In this document: positions 63,880 to 64,000 of the stretch, piece after piece
Layout of the letters: each line of letters starts with the position of its first letter
Numbering within the stretch: the stretch's first letter is position 1
Assembly (NCBI RefSeq): GCF_032714475.1
Contig: NZ_JAWDKD010000009.1
Span: 21,945-85,944, forward strand
Direction of reading: 5' to 3'
Source: Methanolapillus africanus
GTDB taxonomy: Archaea > Halobacteriota > Methanosarcinia > Methanosarcinales > Methanosarcinaceae
Length of the DNA stretch: 64,000 nucleotides
The notes under the pieces: generated by a model
The model's input: the letters and a program-made list of their open reading frames with translations, nothing else
Database searches by the model: none
What the model was told of the DNA's origin: nothing
Made by a program: the position numbers and the translations under genes

Positions 63880-64000
63880 GGACAATTAGTGAACGCGGAC
63901 TTAACACCTCGTTGCCTTGATGCTTACATCCCGTTTCTATTGACCTCATCTTTTATGAGTGTCCTTATTGATGTCTCTTTTTGAGTTTGATTTCGAGCTT
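63880..64000 (-). rRNA. rrl: 3' end of 23S ribosomal RNA (cut by window edge)
   Basis: Minus-strand sequence CATAAAAGATGAGGTCAATA, then AACGGGATGTAAGCATCAAG and GTTAAGTCCGCGTTCACTAAT, is the conserved closing part of archaeal 23S rRNA. Only about 120 bases are inside the window. The exact 3' end is uncertain by about ten bases. Confidence 0.9.

Overview
This window is archaeal and almost certainly from a methanogen of the Methanosarcinales. It carries diphthine synthase, RIO2 kinase, Pelota, RqcH, the PriS primase with a GINS subunit, ribosomal proteins S27e and L44e, deoxyhypusine synthase, archaeal-type OMP decarboxylase, archaeal CoaBC with pantoate kinase, an ADP-forming acetyl-CoA synthetase, two-subunit pyruvate carboxylase with a biotin ligase, and an intron-containing tRNA-Met. 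Promoters are archaeal TATA type, and several start codons lie only 20-40 nt downstream of the box. None of about 50 called genes ends in TAG, and one gene (yhcG) is open straight through an in-frame TAG. This fits a pyrrolysine-using methylotroph. Long AT-rich, repeat-laden spacers and a cluster of GLUG-repeat surface proteins suggest a host-associated member such as Methanimicrococcus; the genus is inference.

Layout. 0-8 kb: small conserved archaeal proteins, dphB, a PerR-like regulator with rubrerythrin, a Fap7-like NMP kinase and an M1 aminopeptidase. 8-14 kb: a repeat block, a DUF2148 protein, a Panacea/PemK-like toxin-antitoxin pair, rio2, pirin and a PAP2 phosphatase. 14-21 kb: information processing (S27e-L44e, PriS-GINS, RqcH, Pelota) with a broken partial copy of S27e. 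21-27 kb: an unrecognised overlapping gene pair, LemA/DUF2207, an ArsR-like regulator and a membrane protein. 27-31 kb: birA and pycBA. 32-41 kb: three large tandem GLUG-repeat proteins plus a 62-residue relative. 41-47 kb: ADP-forming acyl-CoA synthetase, thioredoxin, the UAG-containing yhcG and a fourth GLUG protein. 47-59 kb: dys-pyrF, flavoproteins, tRNA-Met, a second Panacea antitoxin with a decayed partner, an SDR, a PLD-like zinc protein, SAH hydrolase and a cupin regulator with an acyl-CoA synthetase. 59-64 kb: rRNA methyltransferase, coaBC-pantoate kinase, then 5S and the 3' end of 23S rRNA on the minus strand.

How the genes fit together. PycAB with BirA makes oxaloacetate from pyruvate. 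CoaBC and pantoate kinase make CoA. The two acyl-CoA synthetases make CoA thioesters. AhcY clears the S-adenosylhomocysteine left by methyl transfer. RqcH and Pelota rescue stalled ribosomes. PriS and GINS serve replication.

The most unusual content is non-coding. (1) An ordered, polar composite repeat (GC-rich module, 23-bp motif, palindrome, 44/45-bp array, 33-bp array, palindrome) recurs at about eight loci. (2) A roughly 90-bp double-hairpin insert occurs four times, each time between direct duplications of host DNA of very different length (13, 21, about 22 and about 198 bp). (3) The 11-mer CGCGCGCGTTA occurs nine times, always between genes. All counts were made by eye.
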